Shown: positions 23,983 to 33,704 of the stretch, one piece after another
How the letters are laid out: every line of letters begins with the position of its first letter
Numbering within the stretch: the stretch's first letter is position 1
Assembly (NCBI RefSeq): GCF_001043115.1
Contig: NZ_LFME01000015.1
Span: 1 to 64,000 of the forward strand
DNA length: 64,000 nucleotides
Direction of reading: 5' to 3'
Origin: Xanthomonas sp. NCPPB 1128
Lineage (GTDB): Bacteria > Pseudomonadota > Gammaproteobacteria > Xanthomonadales > Xanthomonadaceae
Made by a program: the position numbers and the translations under genes
Notes under the pieces: generated by a model
What the model saw: only the letters and a program-made list of their open reading frames with translations
Database searches by the model: none
Told to the model about the DNA's origin: nothing

Positions 23983-25257
23983 ATGATGTCCTCCGTCCTG
24001 CGCTCCACGCTCGTCTGCGCCACCCTGCTGCTCGGTGCCTGCGCCTCCGCCCCCTCCACGCCGTCGCACGCGACCGCCGCGGCCGCCGCGCCCAACGCCG
24101 CCGCACCGGCCAGACTGCCCGCGCCAGTGCTGCTGATCTCGATCGACGGCCTGCGCGCGGACATGCTCGATCGCGGCATCACCCCGAACCTCAGCCGCAT
24201 GGTCCACGACGGCGTGCGCGCGCAGTGGATGACGCCTTCGTATCCGTCGCTGACCTTCCCCAATCACTACACCATCGCCACCGGCCTGCGCCCGGACCAT
24301 CACGGCATCGTCCACAACAGCATGCAGGACCCGCTGCTGGGCGCGTTCCAGATCAGCGATCGCGCCGCGGTCGGCGATGGCCGCTGGTGGGGTGGCGAGC
24401 CGATCTGGGTCGGCGTCGAGAAGGCCGGCCTGCATGCCGCGACCTGGGCCTGGCCGGGCAGCGAGGCGGCCATCCAAGGCGTGCGCCCCAGCCGCCGGCA
24501 GACCTTCGACGCGGACATGCCGCCGAACGCACGGGTCGATCAGGTGCTGGGCTGGCTCGACGATACCAGCGCGCCGCGTCCGCAACTGCTGACGCTGTAC
24601 TTCGAACAGGTGGACGAAGCCGGCCACGACCACGGCCCGGAGTCGAAGGATTACGCGCAGGCCATCGCCCGGATCGATGCCGCGATCGGGCATCTGCTCG
24701 ACGGCCTGGCGCAGCGTGGCGAACTGGACCGCGTCAACCTAGTGCTGGTCTCCGACCACGGCATGGCCGCGGTGCCGCCCAAGCAGGTGCTGGCGGTCGA
24801 GGAGATGGTGCCGCCGCAGCAGGTCACGGTGATCAGCTACGGGCAATCGGTGGGCATCGCCCCGCGTCCGGGCCAGGAGGCGGCGGTCGAAGCGCGGCTG
24901 CTCGGCGCGCACCCGCAGTACGACTGCTGGCGCAAGGGCGAGCTGCCGGCGCGTTGGCACTACGGCAGCAACCCGCGCATTCCGCCGATCGTGTGCCAGA
25001 TGCACGAGGGCTGGGATGCGCTGCCGCGTGCGCGCATCGCCGAGAAACCGCGCGGCCTGCGCGGCTCGCATGGCTACGACCCGGCGCTGCCGTCGATGCG
25101 CGCGGTGTTCGTCGCCCGCGGCCCGGCGTTCCGCCGCGGCGTCACCCTGGCGCCGATCGACAACGTCGACGTCTACCCGTTGCTGACCCGCCTGCTCGGC
25201 ATCCCCGCCGCGCCCAACGACGGCGATCCGCAGGCGCTGCTGCCGGCGCTCCGTTAG
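23983..25257 (+). CDS. Nucleotide pyrophosphatase/phosphodiesterase (NPP)
   Basis: A 424-residue enzyme of the alkaline phosphatase superfamily, close in type to the structurally studied Xanthomonas NPP, which splits nucleotide diesters. The bimetal site is visible: Asp55 in ISIDGLRAD, nucleophile Thr91 in PSLTFPNHYT, then DEAGHDHGP, VLVSDHGMA and RGSHGYDP. A lipobox-like LLLGAC after the hydrophobic N-terminus suggests export as a lipoprotein. A second ATG is the next codon; using it would shift numbering by one. Confidence 0.93.
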   Translation: MMSSVLRSTLVCATLLLGACASAPSTPSHATAAAAAPNAAAPARLPAPVLLISIDGLRADMLDRGITPNLSRMVHDGVRAQWMTPSYPSLTFPNHYTIATGLRPDHHGIVHNSMQDPLLGAFQISDRAAVGDGRWWGGEPIWVGVEKAGLHAATWAWPGSEAAIQGVRPSRRQTFDADMPPNARVDQVLGWLDDTSAPRPQLLTLYFEQVDEAGHDHGPESKDYAQAIARIDAAIGHLLDGLAQRGELDRVNLVLVSDHGMAAVPPKQVLAVEEMVPPQQVTVISYGQSVGIAPRPGQEAAVEARLLGAHPQYDCWRKGELPARWHYGSNPRIPPIVCQMHEGWDALPRARIAEKPRGLRGSHGYDPALPSMRAVFVARGPAFRRGVTLAPIDNVDVYPLLTRLLGIPAAPNDGDPQALLPALR

Positions 25258-25390
25258 GGCGGGCCACCCATCCCCGAGCATGCCGCGCCGCGATTGCGCG
25301 TGCCTGTGGCAAGGAAGAGCGAGGAAGTGGACGTCCGTCCACGCCCGAGCGATGACGCGGCCGCGGGCGCGCGCAACCGCGGCCCTTCGG

Positions 25391-25491
25391 GTTGGGCCTG
25401 GCAGGCGCGCGGCCGGCGCCGCGCGGCTTGACCTGACGGCCAGTCAGGCGCTGCGCCACGCAACGCCGGCAGCGCGCCTGCCAGACCCAAC
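25391..25491. other. 101-nt long inverted repeat with inner hairpins
   Basis: The 331-bp gap between NPP and clcA holds no gene. Its centre has arms GTTGGGCCTGGCAGGCGCGC and GCGCGCCTGCCAGACCCAAC, complementary at 19 of 20 positions. Inside are GCCGGCG/CGCCGGC and CCTGAC/GTCAGG pairs, so the whole can fold as a multi-stem hairpin. It resembles neither repeat family A, B nor C. It could be a miniature mobile element or a structured leader. Confidence 0.6.
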
Positions 25492-25576
25492 GCGGCATAC
25501 TCGGGAATGGGTGACACGCCCTAAGCGTCGGGGCAACGGCCGCGTCCCGCCGGCGCCCACGTTGGGCGACGCGTGC

Positions 25577-25582
25577 GACAAT
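25577..25582 (+). promoter_or_regulatory. -10-like GACAAT directly before the clcA start
   Basis: GACAAT ends 6 nt before the ATG at 25589, with the same hexamer and spacing as before eamA. No Shine-Dalgarno is present. Confidence 0.5.
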
Positions 25583-25588
25583 GGCCGC

Positions 25589-27022
25589 ATGCACTCGCCC
25601 GACTCCGCGCAACCGCCGCGCCTGCGCCATCGTCTGCGTCCGCTGATCTCGCAGGAGAGCTGGAAGCAGCGCGCCGTGCTGTGGGGCGGTGCGGTGGCGG
25701 TGGCCCTTGTGTCCATCGTCTTCGCCAAGGCCAGCGACGCCGCCTTCCACGTGTTCCAACGCATTACCGCGCATTCGCCGTGGTGGGCGCTGCTGCTGAC
25801 CCCGGGTGTGTTCGCCCTGCTCGCCTGGCTGACCAACGGCGCGCTGCGCCCCACCCGCGGCAGCGGCATCCCGCAGGTGATCGCCGCGCTGGAACGTCCC
25901 GACGACGGTTTCCGCCAGGCCAACCTGTCGCTGCGCGTGTCCGCCGGCAAGCTGATGCTGACCACGATGGCCCTGTTCGGCGGCGCCTCGATCGGCCGCG
26001 AAGGCCCGACCGTGCACGTCGGCGCCAGCCTGATGTACGTGTTCGGGCGCTGGTTCGGCTTCCGCGACGCGCGCCAGGCCAGCCACTTCCTGCTGGCCGG
26101 CGGCGCCGCCGGCATCGCCGCCGCGTTCAACACGCCGCTGGCCGGGGTGGTGTTCGCCATCGAGGAACTGAGCGGGCGTTTCGAGCACCACTTCTCCGGC
26201 ACCCTGCTGACCGCGGTGATCGTCGGCGGCGTGATCTCGCTGGGCCTGCTCGGCGACTACACCTACTTCGGCCGGGTCGCCACCGCCGGCCTGCCGCTGG
26301 GCAAGGCGTGGCTGGCGATCCTGCTGTGCGGCGTGGTCGCCGGCCTGCTCGGCGGCACCTTTTCGCGCATGGTGCTGGCGAGCGCCGCCGGCAGGCCACG
26401 CTGGCTGGGCGAGCTGCGCCGACGCCAGCCGGTGCTGCTGGCCGCGCTGTGCGGCCTGGCGCTGGTGTTGCTGGGCCTGATCTTCGGCGCCGGCGCGTTC
26501 GGCACCGGCTACGAGCAGGCGCGCAGCCTGGTGCAGGGGCATGCCAGCGTCGGCCATGAATTCGGCCTGATGAAGCTGCTGGCGAACCTGGTGTCCTACG
26601 TGGCCGGCATTCCCGGCGGCCTGTTCTCGCCGGCCCTGGCGGTCGGCGCCGGGCTCGGCCACAACCTGGCCGTGCTGATGCCGGGCGTGGACCCGCGCAT
26701 CTTCGTGCTGCTGGGCATGTGCGCCTATCTGACCGGGGTGACCCAGGCGCCGCTGACCTCGGCGGTGATCTCGCTGGAACTCACCGACAGCAGCGACATG
26801 CTGCTGCCGATCCTGGCCACGGTGCTGATCGCACGCGGCGCCTCGGCGCTGGTGTGCCGTACGCCGATCTACCGCGGCCTGGCCGAGCTGTTGCTGGTGG
26901 CGCCGCCGCCGGCGCCTACGCCGCCCGCCGAAGAGGACGCGCCGACCTCGCTGGTCGCCGATCTGGCCGGCAGCGAGCACGACGACCGCGACGACGGCCC
27001 CACCGCGCCACGTCCGCACTGA
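25589..27022 (+). CDS. clcA: ClC-family chloride channel/exchanger
   Basis: A 477-residue ClC membrane protein. The three ion-pathway motifs are present: GSGIPQ, GREGPTVHVG (with the gating glutamate) and GGLFSPALAVGAG. Also present is the conserved FNTPLAGVVFAIEEL helix, whose glutamate near the inner face matches the proton glutamate of exchangers. It is therefore more likely a chloride/proton antiporter than a channel. No CBS domains follow; the C-terminal 40 residues are a Pro/Glu/Asp-rich tail. It is monocistronic. Confidence 0.92.
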   Translation: MHSPDSAQPPRLRHRLRPLISQESWKQRAVLWGGAVAVALVSIVFAKASDAAFHVFQRITAHSPWWALLLTPGVFALLAWLTNGALRPTRGSGIPQVIAALERPDDGFRQANLSLRVSAGKLMLTTMALFGGASIGREGPTVHVGASLMYVFGRWFGFRDARQASHFLLAGGAAGIAAAFNTPLAGVVFAIEELSGRFEHHFSGTLLTAVIVGGVISLGLLGDYTYFGRVATAGLPLGKAWLAILLCGVVAGLLGGTFSRMVLASAAGRPRWLGELRRRQPVLLAALCGLALVLLGLIFGAGAFGTGYEQARSLVQGHASVGHEFGLMKLLANLVSYVAGIPGGLFSPALAVGAGLGHNLAVLMPGVDPRIFVLLGMCAYLTGVTQAPLTSAVISLELTDSSDMLLPILATVLIARGASALVCRTPIYRGLAELLLVAPPPAPTPPAEEDAPTSLVADLAGSEHDDRDDGPTAPRPH

Positions 27023-27143
27023 GCGGCGGCTTGCCCTGCGCAGCCGATGCCCTGCGTGGCGGCGCGCCCCGGACAGTGCACTTCCCGCTTCGCCCTGCGC
27101 AAGGCCGCTCGTCTTCCGGCGAGCGCCCGCAGGAAAACAGGCA

Positions 27144-27171
27144 TAAAAAAACGCGGCGCAAGCGCCGCGTT
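27144..27171 (-). terminator. Rho-independent terminator after the THX gene
   Basis: On the minus strand, AACGCGGCGC and GCGCCGCGTT pair around TT and are followed by a run of Ts. It lies 24 nt after the stop of the ribosomal protein THX gene. Confidence 0.85.
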
Positions 27172-27194
27172 CTTCGTCGCAACCGGTGGCTGGC

Positions 27195-27380
27195 TCAGCC
27201 GGCCTTGGCGACCGTCTTCTTGGCCACGGCCTTCTTTGCCGCCGGCGCCTTGACCACCGACTTCTTCGCGGCCGGCGAGGCAGCGCCCACGGCCACCTTG
27301 CTCACGCTGTGCGAGCGCGAATTGCCGTAGCTGGCGTTGTAGCGCTTGCCCTTGGCGGTCTTGCGGTCACCCTTACCCAT
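27195..27380 (-). CDS. 30S ribosomal protein THX
   Basis: A 61-residue, very basic protein starting GKGDRKTAKGKRYNASYGNS, the THX signature that fills a cavity in the 30S head in Thermus. The C-terminal half is an Ala/Lys/Val-rich tail (AAKKAVAKKTVAKAG) like a histone-H1 tail. The second of two nearby ATGs is chosen: AGGAG is 9 nt before it, but only 3 nt before the first. It is flanked by its own terminator. Confidence 0.88.
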   Translation of the reverse strand: MGKGDRKTAKGKRYNASYGNSRSHSVSKVAVGAASPAAKKSVVKAPAAKKAVAKKTVAKAG

Positions 27381-27491
27381 GCTCATCGACTCCTGAATGT
27401 GTTTGCGAAAACCCCCGCGAGATGCACGGGGTTTGGCGAGGCCAACGCGGTCAGCGCCCTCGCGCAAGGGCGGCAAGCCTACCACGTGCGC

Positions 27492-27905
27492 TCAATGGGC
27501 GCAGCTTGCGTCGTGCACGTGGCCGTGGTTCAGGCGCAGGTTGAGCAGGTGGGCCAAGCCGACAAGGGTGCCGCCGAAGGTCATGATCGCCGCGTGCGGC
27601 GCCACCGCGTGGTGCAGCGCCGGCACCAGCAGCCCGGCCCACAACGACAGCAGGCCCAGCAGCAGCAATCCCAACGCCTGCCACACGCGATGCCGGCGAT
27701 AGCCGAGCATCAGGCTGAACAGGCCCAGGCAGGTCACGAACAGCACCAGGGTGCGCTCCACGCCGTCGCCCAGCCACATCGACAGCCCCAGCGATGGCAG
27801 CACGGCGAGCGCCAGCGGCAACACCGCGCAATGCACCGCGCACAGCAGCGAACCGGTGGCGCCGAGGCGGTCGAGCGCGGCGCGCAGATCGAACGGTGAG
27901 GACAT
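27492..27905 (-). CDS. MerC-domain membrane protein
   Basis: A 137-residue four-helix membrane protein of the MerC family with the LLCAVHCAVLPL metal motif in the first helix and a His-rich C-terminus (NHGHVHDASCAH). MerC proteins were named for mercury uptake, but members beside zinc receptors are thought to handle zinc. Here the divergent neighbour is a ZnuD-like receptor, with a likely Zur site between. The start MSSPFDLRAA is four codons inside the longest frame. Confidence 0.85.
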   Translation of the reverse strand: MSSPFDLRAALDRLGATGSLLCAVHCAVLPLALAVLPSLGLSMWLGDGVERTLVLFVTCLGLFSLMLGYRRHRVWQALGLLLLGLLSLWAGLLVPALHHAVAPHAAIMTFGGTLVGLAHLLNLRLNHGHVHDASCAH

Positions 27906-27927
27906 GACGGTCGGCACGGGTTGAAAG

Positions 27928-27950
27928 TGTTACGGAATAATATAACATTC
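27928..27950. promoter_or_regulatory. Candidate Zur operator between merC-like and znuD-like genes
   Basis: An AT-rich island in GC-rich DNA. The minus strand reads GAATGTTATATTATTCCGTA, which matches the ATGTTATA-n-TAT half of the gammaproteobacterial Zur box; the other half is imperfect. It lies 23 bp from the MerC start and about 110 bp from the receptor start, so it could repress both. A zur gene is in this window at 56871-57392. Confidence 0.5.
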
Positions 27951-28060
27951 GGCCGCCGGCGACCAGCGCGCCCCGAGTCCCTTCCCCGACCGTCCACCGC
28001 CGCTGTGCGGTGCCGGCAGCGCGCACGTCGCCCCCGACTGTCCCTCCTAATGGAATGCCC

Positions 28061-30133
28061 ATGCCCTCTCCCCGTCCCGCCCTGCTCCGCCGTTCCGCCC
28101 TGTCCCTGGCCCTGCTCGGCCTGCTGAGCCCGTCGCTGGCCCTGGCTGCCGACCTGACCCCCACGACGACCGCGACCGACGCCACCCCGCCGGCCAGCGA
28201 CAGCCGCCACGGCGCAGGTCACAGGCAGGATCGGCACGTGAAGGACATGGACCAGGTGGTGGTCACCGCCAGCCCGCTGCGCGATGCCGCCGGCGCGCTG
28301 AGCCAGCCGGTGGACGTGCTGGCCGGCGAACGCCTGGACGAGAACCGCGGCGCCAGCATCGGCGAGACCGTGGCCAGCCTGCCGGGCGTGCAGAGCTCCA
28401 ACTTCGGCCCCGGCGTGGGCCGGCCGATCATCCGCGGCCTCGACGGCCCGCGCGTGGCGGTGCTCAACGACGGCCTGTCCTCGCAGGACGTGTCCACGGT
28501 CAGCCAGGACCATTCGCCGGCGGTGGAGCCGTTCCTGGCCGACCAGATCGAAGTGCTGAAGGGCCCGTCCACCCTGCTGTACGGCTCCGGCGCCATCGGC
28601 GGCGTGGTCAACGTGGTCGACGGGCGCATCGCCGAGACCCCGGTCGACGGCGTGCACGGCCGTGCCGAAGCGCGCTGGGAAGGCGGCGACAAGAGCGGCA
28701 ACACCGACATGTTCCGCGTCGACGCCGGCAACGGCAGCGGCCTGTCGATCCATGCCGACGGCGTGTATCGCAACCTGAAGGACTACGACACGCCGCAGGG
28801 CCCGCAGCTCAACTCGTTCGTCAAGTCCAAGGTTGGCTCGATCGGCAGCTCGCTGGCCGGCGACTGGGGCTTCGTCGGCGTGTCGGTCTCACGCTTCCGC
28901 GACAACTACGGCAACCCGGGCGAGCCCGGCGATCCGGCCGCCGGCGAGCGCGGCGTGTCGCTGCAGCTGCACCAGGACCGCTTCGAACTCAAGGGCGCGC
29001 TGAACGACCCGTGGGGCGACGGCAGCGCACTGCGCTACAGCTTCGGCCACACCGCCTACACCCATACCGAGTTCGAAGGCGCGGAAGTGGGCACCAAGTT
29101 CGACAAGCGCGCCAACGAAGGCCGCGTGGAGGCCTCCTTCGGCCTGGGCGGCGGCTGGCAGACCGCGGTCGGCGTGCAGGGTAGCGACTCGACCTTCCAG
29201 GCGGTCGGCGAAGAAGCCTTCGTGCCGAAGACCGACACGCGCGCCATCGGCGTGTTCGCGCTGGCGCGCAACAGCTGGGACCGCGTGCAGGCCGAGGTCG
29301 GCGCGCGCGTGGACAAGACCAAGTACGAGACCGACACCGGCGTGGACCGCGATTTCACTCCGAAGAGCCTGTCGCTGAGCGGCGGCTTCCGCTTCAACGA
29401 GCAGTGGCGCCTGACCGCCAACCTCGACCACGCCGAGCGCGCCCCGGCCGAGGAAGAACTGTTCGCCAACGGCCCGCACATCGCCACCCTCGCCTACGAG
29501 ATCGGCAACCCCGATCTGAAGACCGAGAAGGCCAACCAGGCCGAACTGGGCCTGATCTTCAAGAACGACTGGGTCGACGCCAAGGTGGCCGGTTACTACA
29601 ACCGCTACGACGACTTCATCTACATCGTCGACACCGGCGGCCAGTGGTTCCACGAGGAAGACAACGACTTCCTGCCGATCCGCCAGTGGACCCAGGCCGA
29701 TGCGGTGTTCCACGGCTTCGAGGGCGAGGCCACCTTCCACCTGGCCAACAACGACAACGGCGCGTGGGACCTGCGTGTGTTCGGCGACACCGTGCGTGCG
29801 CGCCTGAAGGACGGCGGCAACCTGCCGCGCATCGCGCCGGCGCGCTACGGCGCGCAGCTGCGCTGGGACGCCAGCCACTGGCGCGCCGCGCTGGGCGCCA
29901 CCCGCTACCAGAAGCAGGACAAGGTGGCGGTCAACGAGACCCCGACCGCCGGCTATACCCTGGTCGATGCGCACCTGGCGTATCACGTCGATACCGGCAG
30001 CACCGCCTGGGAAGTGTTCCTGGACGGCAACAACCTGACCAACCAGGACGCGCGCGTGCACACCTCGTTCCTCAAGGACGATGTCATGCTGCCCGGCCGC
30101 AGTGCCTCGTTCGGTGTGCGCCTGTTCTTCTGA
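28061..30133 (+). CDS. ZnuD-like TonB-dependent zinc receptor
   Basis: A 690-residue outer-membrane receptor: signal peptide (about 1-30), a His-rich segment RHGAGHRQDRHVKD, TonB box-like DQVVVTAS, a plug domain (GRPIIRGLDGPRVAVLNDG, VLKGPSTLLYGSGAIGGVVN), and a beta-barrel ending in phenylalanine (SFGVRLFF). The features and the MerC neighbour match ZnuD-type zinc receptors. ATG at 28061 is preferred, with GGA 6 nt before; another ATG lies two codons upstream. A strong terminator follows. Confidence 0.85.
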   Translation: MPSPRPALLRRSALSLALLGLLSPSLALAADLTPTTTATDATPPASDSRHGAGHRQDRHVKDMDQVVVTASPLRDAAGALSQPVDVLAGERLDENRGASIGETVASLPGVQSSNFGPGVGRPIIRGLDGPRVAVLNDGLSSQDVSTVSQDHSPAVEPFLADQIEVLKGPSTLLYGSGAIGGVVNVVDGRIAETPVDGVHGRAEARWEGGDKSGNTDMFRVDAGNGSGLSIHADGVYRNLKDYDTPQGPQLNSFVKSKVGSIGSSLAGDWGFVGVSVSRFRDNYGNPGEPGDPAAGERGVSLQLHQDRFELKGALNDPWGDGSALRYSFGHTAYTHTEFEGAEVGTKFDKRANEGRVEASFGLGGGWQTAVGVQGSDSTFQAVGEEAFVPKTDTRAIGVFALARNSWDRVQAEVGARVDKTKYETDTGVDRDFTPKSLSLSGGFRFNEQWRLTANLDHAERAPAEEELFANGPHIATLAYEIGNPDLKTEKANQAELGLIFKNDWVDAKVAGYYNRYDDFIYIVDTGGQWFHEEDNDFLPIRQWTQADAVFHGFEGEATFHLANNDNGAWDLRVFGDTVRARLKDGGNLPRIAPARYGAQLRWDASHWRAALGATRYQKQDKVAVNETPTAGYTLVDAHLAYHVDTGSTAWEVFLDGNNLTNQDARVHTSFLKDDVMLPGRSASFGVRLFF

Positions 30134-30158
30134 TCGGGCACGTTCGCCGCAGCGTGAC

Positions 30159-30186
30159 GAGGCCGCCTTCGGGCGGCCTCTTTTTT
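30159..30186 (+). terminator. Rho-independent terminator after the ZnuD-like gene
   Basis: GAGGCCGCC and GGCGGCCTC pair around a TTCG tetraloop, followed by six Ts, 26 nt past the stop codon. Confidence 0.92.
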
Positions 30187-30190
30187 CCGG

Positions 30191-30523
30191 CTAATGCGGC
30201 GCGCTGCGCGAGAACACGTTGATCACCACCACGCCGGCGACGATCAGCGCCATGCCGACGATCGCCGGCGGATCCAGTGCCTGGCCGAACCGCCACCACG
30301 CCAGCAGCGAGATCAATACGATGCCGATGCCCGACCAGAGTGCATAGGCCACGCCCACCGGCACGCTGCGCAGGGTCAGCGACAGCAGATAGAAGGCGAT
30401 GCCATAGCCGCACAGCGCCAGCAGCGTCGGCCACAGCCGGGTGAAGCCCTCGCTGGCCTTCAACGCCGAGGTCGCGACCACCTCGGCAAGGATGGCCACC
30501 AGCAGGAACAGCCAGTTCTTCAT
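30191..30523 (-). CDS. SMR multidrug exporter, EmrE/Qac type
   Basis: A 110-residue four-helix small multidrug resistance protein. The essential membrane glutamate is in [13 protein letters not shown], followed by [20 protein letters not shown] and [17 protein letters not shown]. The sequence resembles EmrE/QacE more than the guanidine-exporting SugE/Gdx group. I found no guanidine riboswitch in its leader. It exports cationic compounds in exchange for protons. It is convergent with the ZnuD-like gene. Confidence 0.9.
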   Translation of the reverse strand: MKNWLFLLVAILAEVVATSALKASEGFTRLWPTLLALCGYGIAFYLLSLTLRSVPVGVAYALWSGIGIVLISLLAWWRFGQALDPPAIVGMALIVAGVVVINVFSRSAPH

Positions 30524-30976
30524 TGCAGGACACTCTTGGAAACACGCGCGCCACGATAGCAAGCGGCGCGTGGTGGCGATGGCGAAGGTCATTGTCGCGG
30601 ATGCACGCTGCGCAGGAGCGGCGCTTTGTGCCCTCCTGGAAATAGACTGCGATGGGCATTCCGGGATCGTCTCTGTCACGGCTGCGTCCCTCCTGCGACG
30701 CCACGCATGACCACACGCACGACCAACCGAAGCGACGCCGCACTGCGCAGCGCACGCCGCAGGTTGCAGTGCGATGGCGACCTGCCTGGGCAACCTGTCA
30801 CGCAAACGCGGTCTGTACCGCGCTGCACAACAGTTCGATCGCCCGACGGCGTTACAAAGGGCGCCGCGCGTTGCCCCCTGTCTCGCGCCGTCCCGGCCGA
30901 TGCGACGCGGCCGCGCGCTGCACGCGCGTGCCGCATCCCGGCCGATCGTTCCGAATGAAGAAAGGAGAGATTCTTC
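30524..30976. other. Divergent intergenic region, no gene seen
   Basis: 453 bp between the SMR exporter and the second TonB receptor. I see no supported coding region. GCGCC and GGCGC arms (30550-30570) may form a small hairpin in the exporter leader. An AAGGAGAG binding site precedes the receptor start at its right edge. Confidence 0.45.
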
Positions 30977-33367
30977 ATGCGCCTTGCCCCGCTTCGCCAT
31001 CTGCTGCCCCTGTCCGTCGCCGCCGCCCTGCTCGCGCCCCCCGCGCTGGCACAGACCGTCGACGCGCCCGCTGCGCCTGCAGCGCAACCCGATGCCACCA
31101 CCCTGGATACCGTCGTGGTCAGCGGCACCGCGCGTTTCAAGGGCTTGCGCAAGCGCGACGCGAGCTTCTCGATCACCACCGCCACGCCCGAGCAGATCCA
31201 GCAGGCGGTGCCACAAAGCAGCGCCGACCTGCTGAAGATCGTGCCCGGCGTGTGGGCCGAACCCAGCGGCGGCGGCACCGGCGCCAACATCTTCGTGCGC
31301 GGCATGCCCTCCGAAGGCGACGCGCCGTTCGTCACTTTCCAGCTCGACGGCGCGCCACTGTTCCCGCCGCCGACCCTGTCGTTCCTGGAGAACTCCACGC
31401 TGTTCCGCACCGACGACACCATCGAGCGCATGGAAGTGCTGCGCGGCGGCCCCAGCCCGATCTTCTCCAACGGCCAGGCCGGCATCACGGTGAATTTCAT
31501 CCAGAAGCAGGGCCAGGACGAGCCGGAAGGCAGCGTGCGCGTCACCGGCGGCAGCGATGCCCTGCGCCGCATCGATCTGTTCGACAGCGGGCCGATGGGC
31601 AACGGCTGGTACTACAGCGTCGGCGGTTTCTTCCGCGAGACCGACGGCGTGCGCGACCCGCAGTTCCCGGCCGACAAGGGCGGTCAGTTCAGCGCCACCC
31701 TGAGCAAGCGCTGGGACAGCGGCGAGCTGTCGTTCTATGCGCGCCACACCGACGACAACAACGCCTTCTACACGGCGATCCCGTTGCTGTCGCGCAACAA
31801 CGGCCACGATCTGTCCAGCTTCCCCGGCCTCAACGCGCAGCGCGGCACGCTGCTGAGCGACGACTTCCGCAACGTCACCCTGCCGGTCGGCCCGAACGGC
31901 CAGACCATCCAGCGCGATCTGGGCGACGGCCGTGGCGTCAACATCGACGTGTTCGGCGGCGAGCTGAATTGGCAGGTGGGCGACTGGACCATCGCCGACC
32001 GCTTCAACGTGATGGGCGGCACCGCGCCGACCTATGCGCTGTTCACCGGCGACGCGCCGCAGCGGCTGGGCGACTTCATCGCCGGCTACGGCAGCCCCGG
32101 CAGCGCGCGCTATACCAATGGCGGCGGTGCGGTCGATCCGAACCAACAGGTACTTGAAGCCGGTTGGTGGTCGGTGGACAAGCGCCTGAACTCCTTCACC
32201 AACGATCTGCGCCTGAGCCGCACGCTGTTCGCCGGCAATACGCTCACCGTGGGCAGCTACTACGCCAGGTATACCTCCAACGACACCTGGTATCTCGGCA
32301 ACACCATGCTGCTGACCGCGCAGAACCATGCACGGCGCATCGACGTGACCCTGGACGACGGCCGCCAGCCCACCCGCGACGGCTTCACCAGTACCGCCTT
32401 CCTGGCCCTGCGCGCGCACTACCGAGGCGAGAACGCCGCGGTGTTCGTCGCCGACGAATGGGACCTGGACGAGCGCCTGCGCCTGGACCTGGGCGTGCGC
32501 TACGAGCGCCAGCACGTCACCGGCACGGTGCACGACACCGCCACCGTGAACCTGGACGGCAATCCGGCCACGCTCTACGACAACGCCACCTCGATCTCGC
32601 TGCCGAGCGCGCGGCGCATCGACCAGGACGACGACGCGCTGTCGTGGACCGCCGGACTGAACATCAAGCTGGACGCGCACAACAGCGTGTTCGCGCGGGT
32701 CAATGCCGGGGTCAAATTTCCCGGCTTCGACAACCTGCGCGACGGGCAGACCAAGGTGCAGGACATCCGGCAGTACGAACTGGGATTGAAGTCGGGCGCG
32801 GCCGACTACGATCTGTACCTCACTGCGTTCTACAACACCTTCAGGAACTCGCCGTTCCAGGCCTTCCTGGCCAACGGCAGCAACTTCACCACGGTCGGCG
32901 ATTCGCGCGCCTATGGCCTGGAAATGGAGGGCGCGATCCGCCCGTTCGGCGGCTTCGAACTGGCCGGCACCGGAGTGTGGCTGGACGCCAGGTACCGCAA
33001 TTACCGCGAGTACACCGGCAACCAGGTCATGCGCCAGCCCAAGCGGCAGTTCCGGCTGACCCCGAGCTACTACTGGATGCTGCCGTTCGGCGACCTGCGC
33101 GTGTTCGCCACCTATTCCTACATCGGCGAACGCTACGCCGACCTGGCCAACAGCCAGCGCCTGCCGTCCTACGACATGCTCGACGTCGGCGCCAGCCTAC
33201 ACAGCGGCGAGCACTGGGAGTTCACCGTCAGCGGCAGCAACGTGACCGACACGCTGGGCCTGACCGAGGGCAATGTGCGCGTGCCGGGTGCGGCCACCGG
33301 GGGCGTGTTCATGGGCCGTCCGATCGCCGGCCGCCAGTATCAGCTGTCTGTGGCGTACCGCTGGTAA
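30977..33367 (+). CDS. TonB-dependent outer-membrane receptor
   Basis: A 796-residue receptor with signal peptide (cleavage after LAPPALAQ), TonB-box-like [12 protein letters not shown], a plug domain ([44 protein letters not shown]) and a large beta-barrel ending in [11 protein letters not shown], the usual aromatic last residue. The ligand is unknown. It lies upstream of the aldehyde oxidoreductase genes on the same strand, which hints that it imports a substrate related to that enzyme. AAGGAGAG precedes the start. Confidence 0.88.
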   Translation: MRLAPLRHLLPLSVAAALLAPPALAQTVDAPAAPAAQPDATTLDTVVVSGTARFKGLRKRDASFSITTATPEQIQQAVPQSSADLLKIVPGVWAEPSGGGTGANIFVRGMPSEGDAPFVTFQLDGAPLFPPPTLSFLENSTLFRTDDTIERMEVLRGGPSPIFSNGQAGITVNFIQKQGQDEPEGSVRVTGGSDALRRIDLFDSGPMGNGWYYSVGGFFRETDGVRDPQFPADKGGQFSATLSKRWDSGELSFYARHTDDNNAFYTAIPLLSRNNGHDLSSFPGLNAQRGTLLSDDFRNVTLPVGPNGQTIQRDLGDGRGVNIDVFGGELNWQVGDWTIADRFNVMGGTAPTYALFTGDAPQRLGDFIAGYGSPGSARYTNGGGAVDPNQQVLEAGWWSVDKRLNSFTNDLRLSRTLFAGNTLTVGSYYARYTSNDTWYLGNTMLLTAQNHARRIDVTLDDGRQPTRDGFTSTAFLALRAHYRGENAAVFVADEWDLDERLRLDLGVRYERQHVTGTVHDTATVNLDGNPATLYDNATSISLPSARRIDQDDDALSWTAGLNIKLDAHNSVFARVNAGVKFPGFDNLRDGQTKVQDIRQYELGLKSGAADYDLYLTAFYNTFRNSPFQAFLANGSNFTTVGDSRAYGLEMEGAIRPFGGFELAGTGVWLDARYRNYREYTGNQVMRQPKRQFRLTPSYYWMLPFGDLRVFATYSYIGERYADLANSQRLPSYDMLDVGASLHSGEHWEFTVSGSNVTDTLGLTEGNVRVPGAATGGVFMGRPIAGRQYQLSVAYRW

Positions 33368-33424
33368 CGCCTGCACGCTTGCAGACGCATGTGATGCGAT
33401 CACCGCGGCGGTAGCGCGGCGTCG

Positions 33425-33473
33425 ACCGCGACAGACGCGATCGGGCGCCTGTCGCGGTGGCAGCCGCTCGTGC
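33425..33473. repeat. Degenerate family A repeat / hairpin
   Basis: ACCGCGACAG and CTGTCGCGGT are perfect complements, and the following GTCGCGGTGGCAGCCGCTCG resembles the right arm of family A with several changes. It lies 58 bp after the TonB receptor stop. The rest of the 337-bp gap before paoA holds nothing I recognise. Confidence 0.55.
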
Positions 33474-33704
33474 AGACGCGCGCGCGCCATCGCCGATCCC
33501 AAGTAACCGCGACACCTCACTGTCTCGACACCCTCCCTTCGCGCTCTCTTCGCAATCCCTTCGCGGTAACGCCGCGATGCTGGCGGCCGGGTTCGGATGC
33601 GTGCCCATTCGCCGGCGCCGCGATGGCGGTGCCGGTACCCAGGTCGATTCGCTCCATGCTGCGCCACGGCGCGCGCGGCGGCGGTCCCCAGGCAGGAGAG
33701 ACCG

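Noticed and set aside
30524-30620. Guanidine riboswitch before the SMR exporter
   Set aside because: No ykkC-type core and no paired ACGR-loop hairpins (guanidine-II) are present. The exporter itself looks like EmrE/Qac rather than SugE.
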